Shown here piece by piece: positions 54,423 through 64,000 of a stretch of DNA of 64,000 nt. Made by a program: the position numbers and the translations under genes. Source of the stretch: Phaeodactylum tricornutum CCAP 1055/1 (lineage: Eukaryota > Bacillariophyta > Bacillariophyceae > Surirellales > Neidiaceae); assembly GCF_000150955.2 (NCBI RefSeq), contig NC_011675.1, positions 124,001 to 188,000 of the forward strand, read 5' to 3'. Numbering within the stretch: position 1 is the stretch's first letter; each line of letters begins with the position of its first letter. Below the pieces are notes generated by a model that worked only from the letters and a program-made list of their open reading frames with translations, did not search any database and had not been told where the DNA came from.

Positions 54423-55225
54423 GATGAGACTCGACCCTTCTACTACGAATCCAAAGAGTTACTGACAACGAAGAGAAGGACCAACTCGACCTTGCAGTTC
54501 ACTGTCAACACACCACAATGAAGCTTTAGTGAGTGAGAAAGGAAAAGAGTGTGTGGACGTTGGACTGTCAACTGTGCAGTGTGTATGTAGCCTGTAGAGT
54601 CGTCCCGCACCCAACAGTGCGGAGAAGGGTGGAGACGGGGGGTCATTTGTTGGTATGGTGTTTGGGTACGGATGTTTCGAGCGTGTCTGTCGGTGTGTGT
54701 ATGTAATGTACGTGTGTATGTGAGTGTCTGTGTGTATTTGTACATTTGTACGTGTGTAGAGCGGGAATGCGAGACAAGAGCGAGAGATCCGTTGGCAATT
54801 CCCCCCCTGTCCAAAAGTGGGGTGGAACCCAACACAGAGGCTTTCTCTCGAGTCCCCCCCCCCCCAAGCCTCGTCGACCCGTCGACCCGGTGGGGTTGGC
54901 AACGCCGGCGTGGTCGGGATTCGAATCGCTCCACGGGATCGTTGGCGGTCCGTCCGTCGGTCCACGAGAGAGATGACGTGGCTCGGCAGGCAGTCGAACC
55001 GATTGTGCGCCCGCACACACACAGTACAGTACGTTACACACAGTCAGTCCGGTACAGTATACTACTTCCCGTTACGGACGGATACAACCGATTCTCGCGA
55101 GAATGGAATTCTCCAACCAACGTTCGTTTCTTCCTTTCGACAACGCCGACTCGTATCTCTCTCCACACCCACACACACCACATCCACACAACAACAACAA
55201 CATACCACAAATCGTGTCGTGAATT
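54423..55225. other. divergent promoter region with simple-sequence tracts
   Basis: Between the sulfate-activation fusion and the lumen protein gene. It holds a GT-rich tract at about 54687-54760, a run of 12 C at 54854-54865 and a CA/ACA-rich tract at about 55160-55205. Several long overlapping frames result from this composition and are not genes. Confidence 0.55.
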
Positions 55226-56071
55226 ATGCGGTGGACGACCACAACCACCACGTTGTGGATTCTTCCGACGCTGGCGTCGGCGTGGGTTTCGGTCGGCCGC
55301 GACGCGCCAACGCGTCCCCCGACCAACCTCGCCGTCTCACGCCGTGACTTCTGGACGACGACCACCGCCGCCGCGGCGTCGGCGTTCCTATTCCCAAACA
55401 CACCGGCGTCGGCCGGATTGTTGGAAGACTACGGGACGGATCCTTCCAAAATACGGGACGTGGCGGGGGAAGAACGGGAACGACAAAAAGTCGCCGCCCG
55501 GGCCGTCGCCAAGGCCGAATCCGACGTCGAACCCAATTTGCGAGCCAATTACTACTATCCCACCAATAAGAAACGGTATTTGCCGCGGATCAAACGCTGT
55601 AACGACGCCATTCCCGACGCTGCCGACGCCATCGGCACCGGCGACTGGCTAGTCGTCACGGACTTTGCCAACAAAATTGCCGACGATACCATACTCCCCA
55701 TGCGACTCTACACCAGCTCGCTCGTGGGTGGAGGGACGAACGTCAAAGTCGCCTTTGCCAAGGAAATGAACAAGGCCGCGGATGATTTCGAAAAGGCGCA
55801 GAAGAAACTCGTCAAGGCCACCGCCAAGCAAGACCGGGAAGCCAGTAGCGTGGCCCTCGAAGACTTGGCCACGGCTTTGCAAACATACCGTGTCGCGGGT
55901 AAGCTCCTGGGCCCGGATGGAGGAGGAGACATTCCCTCGGTCGACGACATTCGACGATCGGCGTGTCGAGTCCAGGGACGAACCTTTGAACAACGTATCA
56001 AACAACGCGATTCGCGAGTCTTGCAGACCAACGCGACACCCGGGATAGACGCTCCGAACAACGGAATGTAA
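55226..56071 (+). CDS. thylakoid-lumen four-helix protein, PsbQ/Psb31-like
   Basis: 281 aa, intronless, from ATG 55226. The targeting is tripartite: a signal peptide (TTTTTLWILPTLASAW, ASAF-type with W), a transit stretch, then SRRDFWTTTTAAAASAFLF...TPASA, a twin-arginine lumen signal cut before GLLEDYG. The mature part is all-helical: YLPRIKRCNDAIPDAADAIG, WLVVTDFANKIADD, MNKAADDFEKAQKKLVKAT and a fourth helix ALEDLATALQTYRVAGKLLG. This is the layout of PsbQ and of the diatom extrinsic photosystem II protein Psb31. The choice between these two, or a related lumen protein, is not settled. Very high GC and C-ending codons suggest strong expression. Confidence 0.68.
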   Translation: MRWTTTTTTLWILPTLASAWVSVGRDAPTRPPTNLAVSRRDFWTTTTAAAASAFLFPNTPASAGLLEDYGTDPSKIRDVAGEERERQKVAARAVAKAESDVEPNLRANYYYPTNKKRYLPRIKRCNDAIPDAADAIGTGDWLVVTDFANKIADDTILPMRLYTSSLVGGGTNVKVAFAKEMNKAADDFEKAQKKLVKATAKQDREASSVALEDLATALQTYRVAGKLLGPDGGGDIPSVDDIRRSACRVQGRTFEQRIKQRDSRVLQTNATPGIDAPNNGM

Positions 56072-56729
56072 TTGTTTCGTGCAGTACAGTACAGTAGTGC
56101 CTGGTTGCCAATTGATGGCATGATATATCGATCAATCAATCAATCAAACACTTGTGTCGAGTAGGGTTGTCCCGTCTCGAGCTAGCCCTACACTAGTAAC
56201 TAGCTACAGCTACTGTAAGGAGCACGTTCCCCCTAGCTTAAACGACAGTGAGTAGGCGAGTAGAAACAGTAGAAGGGAACCGTCAAAACGAAAGAAGGTT
56301 TAAGGTGGACCAAGCACCGACGGCGTTGTGGCATTGACTACGACCACCAGGCACTAGGCTCGCTTGGCCGGCGAGCGACTTGCGAATTTGACCGGGAGTA
56401 AAAGCACCGTCCGTCCGTCCGTCGTGTGGCAGTCAACCCTGCCCCTGATCGTAACCCTCGAGTTCGGTGGGGGGTTTATATTAGTCTCACAACACGAAAC
56501 AGTACCGGCTCGGGTTTGGGCGGTAAGGTACCTCGCCCGTCGGTTCGACCATGACGGTGGCGCTCCTTCCGAAACATGGGACAGAAGCGGAAACGACCCC
56601 CGCACACGGATTTATCGATACCCATCAACGCACACTGTAACCTAAGCAAAATTGCTGCCCCACTCTCGTGGCGTATCCTGTCTTTCGGATTGTTTTCACT
56701 GTCTTTCATCTATCCATCTCAATTCACCA
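56072..56729. other. intergenic region with an (ATCA)n microsatellite
   Basis: About five ATCA copies at 56130-56148, the reverse complement of the TGAT repeat near position 503. The small overlapping frames at 56354-56709 carry no motif. Confidence 0.5.
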
Positions 56730-57465
56730 ATGTCGAGTCCGACAGACGATGACTGGAAGCGCATGAGCAAGCTGGTGGACATCTTCTACAATCGTCCCGA
56801 TGCCGAGCCGTTTCGAGATCCCGTGGCTTGGAAAGAAATAGGTACGACCGTGGATGCGACGACTCGATTACAAACACACTTTTTTGCGGCTACTCACCAA
56901 AGTTATTCTATCGATCACGATAGGTTTGACGGATTATCCCGTCATTATTAAAGAGCCCATGGATCTCGGCACGATCAAGACCAAACTCAAGGCCAAATCC
57001 TATCCGACCCTGTTTGCCGTCGCCGAAGACGTGCGCAAGGTATGGAACAACTGCATGACCTACAACGCCGACGGTTCGGATTTTTACAAACTCGCCGAAA
57101 GTTTGCAGAAAAAATGGGATGATAAGTACACCAAGGTTCTGGAACAATGCAGCGTCCCGACGGACGCCACCGCCGGCGGTGCCGGTGGCGCTACCGATCC
57201 CAAAGTTAGTCTTGCCGACAAGCGAAATTTCGCGAAATCGCTCTTTACGATTGAAAAGGAAGAATTGGGCAAGGTACTCGTCGAAGTGGAACAGAAGTGT
57301 CCCGCCGCCATTGTGCGCAATTCGACCGAAGACGAAATCGAACTCAACGTGGACAAGTTATCCGCACCCTTACTCAAGGAACTTATGGAATTTGTCAATC
57401 AAATCAAAAACGGTGGGGCGAAAAAGAAAGCAACAAGCAACAAAAAGGCCAAACTGAAAGCGTAA
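56730..57465 (+). CDS. small BET-like protein: single bromodomain plus NET domain
   Basis: Two exons, 56730-56841 and 56924-57465, with an 82-nt GTACGA...TAG intron in phase 1; 217 aa. Splicing gives DPVAWKEIGLTDYPVIIKEP, which restores the ZA loop. MDLGTIKTKL and VWNNCMTYNADGSDFYKLAE complete the bromodomain (about residues 8-110), including the acetyl-lysine-binding Asn in YNADGS. Residues about 130-205 match the NET domain of BET proteins (KEELGKVLVEVEQKCPAAIV, DEIELNVDKLSAPLLKELM). A Lys-rich tail (KKKATSNKKAKLKA) is a likely nuclear signal. It should read acetylated histones in the nucleus. Confidence 0.9.
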
Positions 57466-58358
57466 TAGAACCGGTATCACTGGTTATCCGCTGGGTTCGA
57501 GTACTCGAAGTACCCGGGACGGTGTACAAGAATCATTGCCGCAGAACCAAATATATACTATAGAGATACGCAAGTAGTAAAACATACGTGATCACAACAT
57601 TATTACTACGCTTCCACTAAGTATTCTTTTTGATTTTGAGCTCAATTTGGTTGCATCGAATGCAGCTCTATTGGGTGTAGATGCTAACAGTAAGCGAGCA
57701 TCTGGACACTATTCCACGCCCACCCATGTCCCCGACCCTTCACGTTGTACGGGTCGCTCTTCGCCTCATCGGTCGGGTCACCGGTAATACAAGCTTTATC
57801 ATCCTAAAAAGTGATTCTGCCCTGCCCGACGAACAACGTGTCGCGTCATGTTACGGTAATTACTGATGAATCTTTTCAGTTGAAGGACTTGCCTGCAGCA
57901 AAAAGTTCAACCAAAAGAGTCTCACCTTTGTGGTTGCGTTGATCTTTGGTAGCATCCTACACTTTTGACCCTCCATTCCCGTGGAATCATGAGAGTCAAC
58001 AGGACCTTCGAGACCTGGAAATGGTACGGTATGTAGAAGCCCTGGTCGAAAGGTTCTCGGAGCCTCATCAAGGTAGGCAATGAAAGAACTTTCTTTTTCA
58101 CATCAAGATTAATGCTTTCATTTTTTGATTGTTTTTGTTGAAGCATGGAGCTATTGCTCGCTACAACCAGAATAGCGCACAACAACAGCGTGTCTAAACG
58201 GTACGGCGGTTCATGCAAAGATAAATTTAATGTTATAACGGTCAATCATAAGAAAAACTGTTTTCTATTTTCCCATCTAAAGGCATGATTGGCTTTCTGG
58301 TTTGTCATGTTCGTTTTACTCGCAAGCACACAGATTTGCAACAGTCAAGGCGACCTAT
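57466..58358. other. convergent intergenic region, nothing convincing
   Basis: A minus frame at 57922-58245 (107 codons) has a short hydrophobic patch but no recognisable domain. Not called. Confidence 0.4.
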
Positions 58359-58751
58359 CTATTCGTCGTCGTCGTCGTCATCATCTTCGTCTGTCATCCG
58401 CACAGCCTTTTCCGTAAACTTGTCCCAACTTCCTTCCTGGTTCTTTTCTAAATTTTGATAATGTTTACCAAACTCAAAATCAACCTTGCCTTGCGCTTTC
58501 AATTCCAAACGCGCCCGCGCTTCTTGCTGAGCCCAGGCTCTAATACCGGTTTCGGGCGCCAATCCATGGGCGGCAGCAAACAAAATGACCGAGACGGGGT
58601 ATAACCACATCACGGTCGTCTCCCAGCCTTCATTGGTCGGATGTCCTTCCCAGAGCTTGGCATTCCTGGACTGAGGGACAGGCATTTCCGCCATGTTGCG
58701 TCGGGTCGAAGTGGCAACGCGTCGCGCGGCCAAGCGAGAAAAGGTAAACAT
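58359..58751 (-). CDS. mitochondrial complex I subunit, NDUFB11/ESSS-like
   Basis: 130 aa from ATG 58751. The N-terminus (MFTFSRLAARRVATSTRRN) is Arg/Ser-rich without acids, a typical mitochondrial presequence. One membrane helix follows (TVMWLYPVSVILFAAAHGLA, about 46-65), then GIRAWAQQEARARLELKAQG, which resembles the ESSS segment 'MKEWxRREAERLVKYREANG' just after its helix. The C-terminus ends in a run of Asp/Glu. In complex I this subunit is a single-pass accessory protein of the membrane arm. The protein is short, so the assignment rests on the helix plus the following motif. It is divergent from SPB1. Confidence 0.62.
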   Translation of the reverse strand: MFTFSRLAARRVATSTRRNMAEMPVPQSRNAKLWEGHPTNEGWETTVMWLYPVSVILFAAAHGLAPETGIRAWAQQEARARLELKAQGKVDFEFGKHYQNLEKNQEGSWDKFTEKAVRMTDEDDDDDDDE

Positions 58752-59143
58752 GATCTAGCTATGTAATCGAGTCAAATAGCGATTGCCGACCACACTCCAA
58801 TCTTTCAAGAAGAGAGTTAACTGCCTGCGTTTCGAGTGGGTCAAGATGATTGCTTACCGCTGTGTAAACTGTCAGGCACCCTGTTTCGGAATTGCTGCTC
58901 TCACAGGCACGTAGCGATGATAGCACAGTCAATCGCAGCCGAAAAAGCTTCGAGCGGAGGCCATACGGACCCGGATTTCCAAGTTTTTTGCGAGATGACG
59001 AGCGTCTGGCCGTAAACCTTCATTCTAAGGAAGCGTAAACCGACCAACGATTTTCTGGGTTGCTCTCCTTCCGATCCGAGCCAGTGTCGTGTCGGCGTAA
59101 GGCTAAAGCTGTTTTCAAAGAAAAGACCTGATTCAAGCTTACC
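58752..59143. other. bidirectional promoter region
   Basis: 391 bp between divergent start codons of the ESSS-like gene and SPB1. No gene or striking motif. Confidence 0.45.
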
Positions 59144-62100
59144 ATGGCGGGCGAAAAGCGCAAGAAGTTCCACGATAAGGACAAGTACTATCGCTGTAAG
59201 TTGCACAGCTGAAATAAGAACCGAGTGACCTCTTTCCCGATTGAAACGCTTTCTCACGTCTTGCAAACCGTATTCGTTTCATCTTGCTCTACTCTCAAGT
59301 GGCCAAAGAGCAAGGCCTACGATCGCGTGCGGCTTTCAAGCTAACCCAGATTAACCGAAAGTACCCTGTTTTGGAAAAGGCTCAGAATGCGGTTTTAGAT
59401 TTGTGTGCAGCACCTGGTGGTTGGACGCAGGTTGCGGCGCGTACCTGCAACAAGTCAGTCCCCATCATCGCCGTCGATATCTTGCCCATTCGGAGTTTTG
59501 CGAATGCGCAGAATATTACGACCTTGATTGGTGACATTACCACGGACAAGTGCAAGTCCGATATCAAACATGCGCTTCAGGGAAGACCAGTGGATGTTGT
59601 CTTGCACGATGGAGCTCCCAATATTGGTGCCGATTACGGAAAGGATGCCTACGAACAGAACGAAATTGCCCTGCACGCATTGCGGTGTGCGACACAGCAT
59701 TTAGTCAAGGGTGGGACTTTTATTACCAAAGTGTATCGCTCGCGTGATTACGCATCGTTTCAATGGTTACTGCAGCAGCTATTTCAAGGTGTACAAGCCT
59801 TCAAGCCCAAAGCTAGTCGTGCCCAGTCGGCCGAAATCTTTTTGGTCTGTGAAAAATACAAGGCACCCAGCAAACTTGACCCACGTTTGTTAGATCCTAA
59901 GCATGTCTTTGAAGCCGTGGAGGGAGAAACTACAGGAGGGAGTATGTCCGCGAATCCGAACATGACAATCTTTCACAAAAATTGGGATAAAGATCGCCGC
60001 AAGCGCGGAGGTTACGATCACGAACATTTGGATATGACAATGCGGCACGTCGACAACATTTCGTCTTTTGTCAACACGTCTGGACTTAAAGAAGCGATTC
60101 AGATTCTCAGTCAGTCAACGGGGCTAGCTTTTACGTGCCACGAGTGTGGAGGTAAAAATGAGCAGGTGGAGCCCTCCTGTGATTGTGGGTTTTTCCTCAA
60201 CCATCCCTTGACCTCCGTTGAGATCAAAGAATGTGTCAGCGACTTGCAAGTCTTAAACAAGTCTGATTTTAAGGGGCTTCTGGCTTGGCGCACCAAGATG
60301 CAAGATGCTTTAAAAGCGCGTCAAGACCGTCAAGGAGAGGACGAATCGGGCGGTGATGACGACGACTCAAAAGCTGGCAGCAACGACGACGAAGAACACG
60401 ATTCCGATAAAGAGGAAGAGGAAATTCAAGCAGAAATCCAGCAAATGCGAGAACGGCGACAGCGAGAAAAGAAGCGCCGAAAGAAGAAGGAGCGTGCTCT
60501 CGCTGCCAAGCGCCGTCGAGCTTCGGCCTTGGGTATGGACCTGAACGCGATAGATGTGCCTGACCATGATAAGTTGTTTTCGTTGGCACAAATCAGCACC
60601 AAAGGAGATCTGCAGGCCGCCTCTGAAGTTAATCTTGATCAATTTACAGACGAACAACTCTTTGGAGACTCAGATGACGATATTGTAGTCGGAGAGGATC
60701 AAGAGGACGATACGAACAGCGAAGACGACGACCGGCTAAGTCGTAGAGAGAAAGAACTCAATGCGGCGTACGATTCTTACCTGCAAAACACTAAGGATGG
60801 CTTAGCCAAAAGTGGTACCAAAATGGCAAAACGTTCCAAAAAGCTCCAGCGATTAAAGGTAGCAGAAGAAGCCGCCGAAGACCAAGAAATGGCACAGACT
60901 TCCACGGCTTACATGAAAGGTGACGCAAAAACATATGCCAAAATGCTACAAGGCGATGATGACAGCGACGGTCCAGATCAAGATTCTGAGGATGAAGAGG
61001 ACGACGGTTTCGAGGCAGATCCTATGACCCCGGAAGAGCATGCGCAGATGCAACGCAGCAAAAAGCAAAAGGCCGGCATCGATGATGCCAACCCGCTTAT
61101 TCACAGATTTTCCGACGAACCGTCGTCGGTAAAGAGTGCGAGGTGGTTTAGCAACCCCTTGTTTCAGACGATTGGGAAAACGGCGCAGTTGACGCAGTCC
61201 AACAAATCTTTGGATGTTGAGGACGAAGCGGGAAGTTCGGATTCAGAGCCCGAAGACTCGAAAGGAAACCGGAGCAATGGCACGAAAAGTTTTAATCTTA
61301 GCGCCGAAGATGTAGTGGCGATGATGCCGAAGACGGACAAGGAAAAGCGGCACGAAAAACGACTGAAGCAAATGGCTCGTGACGAAAGAAAGAAAGCAAA
61401 GCGTGCCAAAAAATCTGGCGATCTTGAGGGGGAGTTTCAGATTGCCCCTGCCGATGAAGAGTCTGTAGACGAAGCCGACGATAGTTTAAAGAATATGACA
61501 GATTCCCAAAGAAAGACTGTATTGGAAGCACGGGAGCTGATTAAGGCCGGGATGGGTAATGCATCTAGGGATGACAACCACGGGACGGGATTCGATATCG
61601 TTTCCGAAGCAGAATCAAGAATGATAGGCAAGCGGCCTTTGGAAGTTGTAGACGATCGGAAATATGATAGCGATCACGAAGAGTACGACAGCGATGACTA
61701 TGCCCAGACTCTTGCCCTGGGTACAATGATGCTTCGTCGCAGTAAAGAGAAAGCCCTTGTGGATGCTTCTTACAATCGCTATGCGTGGAACGATCCCAAT
61801 GATTTACCTGAATGGTTTGTGGACGACGAGAACAAGCACTACCGACCGCAACTTCCAATCCCGCCTGCACTCATAGCCAAAATGAAAGAAAAGATGCTTG
61901 CTCTATCTGCAAAGCCGATTGCGAAGGTTGCAGAGGCCCGCGCAAGAAAGCAGAAACGAGCCAAAACCAAGCTCGCGGCCGCCAAAAAGCAGGCAGAGGC
62001 ACTGGCAAACAATTCGGACATGTCAGAGGCAATGAAATTAAAAGCAATCAGCAAGGCTCTTCGGGGTCAGGATGCGAAACGCCCGGGCAAGTCATACGTT

Positions 62101-62262
62101 GTTGCCAAAAAAGGCCGAGGCGCCAAGGGTGCAAAGGGTGTCAAGGTCGTGGATAAGCGCATGAAGTCCGATAAGCGCTCTATGGAAAGAACCGAAAAAA
62201 AGCGAAGCAAAGGAAAGCAGAATGGTCTTGTAGGGTCGAAGAAACGACGCAATCACAAGTAA
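59144..62262 (+). CDS. SPB1: SPB1/FTSJ3, 2'-O-ribose rRNA methyltransferase
   Basis: Two exons, 59144-59195 and 59300-62262, with a 104-nt GTAAGT...AAG intron in phase 1; 1004 aa. The first exon MAGEKRKKFHDKDKYYR joins to LAKEQGLRSRAAFKLTQINR, matching yeast Spb1. The FtsJ domain has LDLCAAPGGWTQVAA and VDVVLHDGAPNIG, with the K-D-K-E catalytic layout. Next comes the DUF3381 region (VLNKSDFKGLLAWRTKM), long acidic/basic coiled stretches, and the Spb1 C-terminal domain (ARWFSNPLFQTIG, DASYNRYAWNDPNDLPEWFVDDEN). It methylates the A-loop of 25S/28S rRNA in nucleolar pre-60S particles. An insert at about residues 285-310 carries CHECGG...CDCGF, a possible zinc ribbon. Confidence 0.94.
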
Positions 62263-62350
62263 ATACAATCAGAATTATTTTTGTGAATTTAGGGGTACTT
62301 AAGCATACATAAACCTACGTGCGAACTATCAATCAACTGAGCAGGAATGC

Positions 62351-62842
62351 CTAGGCTTTCTTTTCTTCTTCCTGGGGTCCCTCGGTGATCGCAATCTTTT
62401 TGAGAGGTTTCTCCTCTTTCGCCTTTTTGGGCGCCGTCAAAGTTAACACTCCGTCCACAAGGTTAGCCGTCATTTTCTCCATATCAATGTTGTCACCGAT
62501 CGTAAAGCGTTTATCGAAACGCGTCTCCGAAACTTCGCCTTTTTTCTCGACCTTTCGTCCTCCGGATATGCGAAGAACCTTGCCCTCGTTCTCAAGTTCG
62601 ACATTCATGTCGGCGGCTTTGACGCCAGGAACGTCCACGTGGATCTGATACTTTCCTTCGTTCTCGCTGATCTCGTAGCCGGGAGAGGTTCGGAGAAGAG
62701 ACATGTCCTCGTTGCGCTCCAAGTTTGTGAGAACCGGCATCAAGTCAAAGATCGGGTCTCGCGAAAAGAACGGCGAGGGAGCGAAGAACTCGTCAACACC
62801 ATGTCCGAAGAAGGGATTGTGGTTGTATCGGTTGAGCGCCAT
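62351..62842 (-). CDS. small heat shock protein, HSP20/alpha-crystallin family
   Basis: 163 aa from ATG 62842. A short N-terminal arm (RYNHNPFFGHGVDEFFAPSP) precedes the alpha-crystallin domain at about 50-145: YEISENEGKYQIHVDVPGVK, LRISGGRKVEKKGE, FDKRFTIGDNIDMEKM and the family motif GVLTLTAPK. The C-terminal extension has the I-x-I anchor (KKIAITEG) for oligomer assembly and ends in Lys/Glu residues. No targeting signal, so it should be cytosolic or nuclear. An ATP-independent chaperone holding unfolding proteins. No perfect heat-shock element was found in the 250 bp upstream, although TTCTTCGAA lies at about 62991. Confidence 0.92.
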   Translation of the reverse strand: MALNRYNHNPFFGHGVDEFFAPSPFFSRDPIFDLMPVLTNLERNEDMSLLRTSPGYEISENEGKYQIHVDVPGVKAADMNVELENEGKVLRISGGRKVEKKGEVSETRFDKRFTIGDNIDMEKMTANLVDGVLTLTAPKKAKEEKPLKKIAITEGPQEEEKKA

Positions 62843-64000
62843 TGTTAAAGCTTTTGGAAGTGGCTGTATTTTGCAAGGTAAATGTGAATAATCTCTGGGG
62901 TTTGTAAATTGTGAGAATAGTTGAAGGGATCTGAAATGGAGAAAAAATGAGATGCGAACACTTTTTGGTGTGGGACTGAAACTTTTGTGTTCTTCGAAAT
63001 TCGGTGACAGGTGGAACGCATACATTCCTCTTTAGATTCGTAATCTTTAAGTGTTTTTGGTCTTTAGAATGGAACCAGGAATTACGCATAGAATAATGGT
63101 GCGACACAAGATGTCAAGGAAGATATCGTCCGTGACCCAGCCAAGGCCACTTTTGCTGACTGAAACAAAAGTCAAGGATGGAGAGGAATTTTATGGCAAC
63201 TGAGCGCAAGCAGCCGAGGCCCACCCCAATCCCAGCTCGTCTGCAGTGGGATCTTGGAGTATCGAAACGATTCAACCGCAAAAGCATGATCTGATACCAT
63301 CAATGATGGCTCACCCTATTCTCTAGAGTAGATTCTCTGCGGAACAAGCTTCCGAAATGGATGCGAATCCTCACGCTTCGCAAGTTTGATTCACAGTCGA
63401 AGGGACCAATTGCCCGGGAGCACAGCAGTTCCAAATTTTGGCTAACTGTGTGACAAAGAGAACCCACGTTACTCTTAGCTGACCTGAACTACCGCGTAGT
63501 ATACTTTGAATAACACAAATCTTGTTTGAAACTTTGGAACTTGTAGCGGATGGTGTGACATTCGTTGTCTCACGATTGCGTTTTTCAGTCACGTTCGAGA
63601 CTTGCGTTCGTGAGAACACGTCAGAACTTCTCGCCAGCGAGGGACGGGTGAGATCTGCTCGCAGAACAAGGAACAGATTTAGCGTCGTTTGGAACCGCGA
63701 CGGTGACGACTTTGCCACCAAAGGCAACCTAACTACACGACTCCCACCTCGTGGCGTGAGTGACCTACGTCACTCTGGGACCCAAAACTACGCATGTGGA
63801 CACTTAGAAGATATTACAGGCCAATTAAAAACTCTCCTACCTCCCGACCTTCTGGAGTTGCGAGACAATCATACCAGCATTCATTTGGGCCGTCAGCAGA
63901 AGCCGAGATCGGAACGAAAAGAACAACGTACAAATACAGGCTTTGTTACGCAAGTCTTTCGTCTCCGAAAAAGGACAACGCAAGGGGTAGCTTATATAAA
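62843..64000. other. right-end intergenic region
   Basis: The first part is the HSP20 promoter. A 118-codon minus frame at 63371-63727 is Ser/Thr/Arg-rich with no motif. It could be a gene fragment but is not called. The end of the window, CTTATATAAA, could be a TATA box for a gene to the right. Confidence 0.4.
63758..63775. promoter_or_regulatory. perfect inverted repeat containing a CRE-like core
   Basis: GAGTGAC-CTAC-GTCACTC: two perfect 7-bp arms with a 4-bp spacer, containing ACGTCA. It lies about 220 bp left of the terminal TATATAAA, a plausible distance for an upstream element of a rightward gene outside the window. Function is inferred only from symmetry. Confidence 0.4.

Noticed and set aside
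54914-54924. GATTCGAATC resembling the T-arm of a tRNA
   Set aside because: The GGTTCGAnTCC consensus is not matched and no acceptor stem or anticodon arm surrounds it.
54672-55652. 326-codon plus frame running from the GT-rich tract into the lumen protein gene
   Set aside because: Crosses simple repeats and reads the lumen protein gene in the wrong phase; composition is Pro/Arg/Thr noise.
62980-63010. Heat-shock element upstream of the HSP20 gene
   Set aside because: TTCTTCGAAATTC has GAA and TTC units, but their spacing does not fit the nGAAnnTTCn rule.

Overview
The window looks like nuclear DNA of a pennate diatom, most like Phaeodactylum tricornutum. Genes are dense on both strands. 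Introns are few and short (72-193 nt, mostly GTAAGT/GTACGT...AG). Many proteins start with a signal peptide that ends in an 'ASAF'-type motif (signal peptide, then F/W/L at the cleavage site), the mark of import into a four-membrane secondary plastid. No tRNA, rRNA, CRISPR array, virus-like element or transposon was recognised.

Layout. 1-11 kb: a partial plastid TatA/Tha4-like gene, a plastid flavin oxidoreductase of the SthA type, a 275-bp tandem duplication, an acidic protein of unknown function, a plastid methyltransferase-riboflavin kinase fusion, and a Myb-ankyrin-histone deacetylase fusion. 11-24 kb: a membrane-anchored FkbM-type methyltransferase, a coiled-coil protein, an ABC1/UbiB kinase, GDP-mannose 3,5-epimerase, a plastid PPR protein and a type I membrane protein. 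24-42 kb: PP2A scaffold subunit A, a membrane-anchored chalcone-isomerase-like protein, a plastid glyoxalase-fold protein, a very large MLO-family membrane protein, a protein of unknown function, and KRR1. 42-46 kb: a beta-carbonic anhydrase and an SLC4 bicarbonate transporter, head to head, around a shared promoter carrying six CRE-like TGACGT/ACGTCA sites. 46-56 kb: a small unknown protein, TatD-type hydrolase, an unknown membrane protein, a plastid bilin reductase, an APS kinase-ATP sulfurylase-pyrophosphatase fusion and a thylakoid-lumen PsbQ/Psb31-like protein. 56-64 kb: a bromodomain-NET protein, a complex I ESSS-like subunit, SPB1 and a small heat-shock protein.

The best functional link between neighbours is the carbonic anhydrase/SLC4 pair. 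Together they suggest a CO2-regulated inorganic-carbon uptake unit, with one half importing bicarbonate and the other interconverting it with CO2 at the plastid. KRR1 and SPB1 both serve ribosome assembly but are 18 kb apart and look independently placed. The window holds both a Tat translocase component and a protein with a twin-arginine lumen signal. Exon structures were inferred by joining reading frames at consensus splice sites and checking that the protein family alignment continues; none was tested against transcripts.
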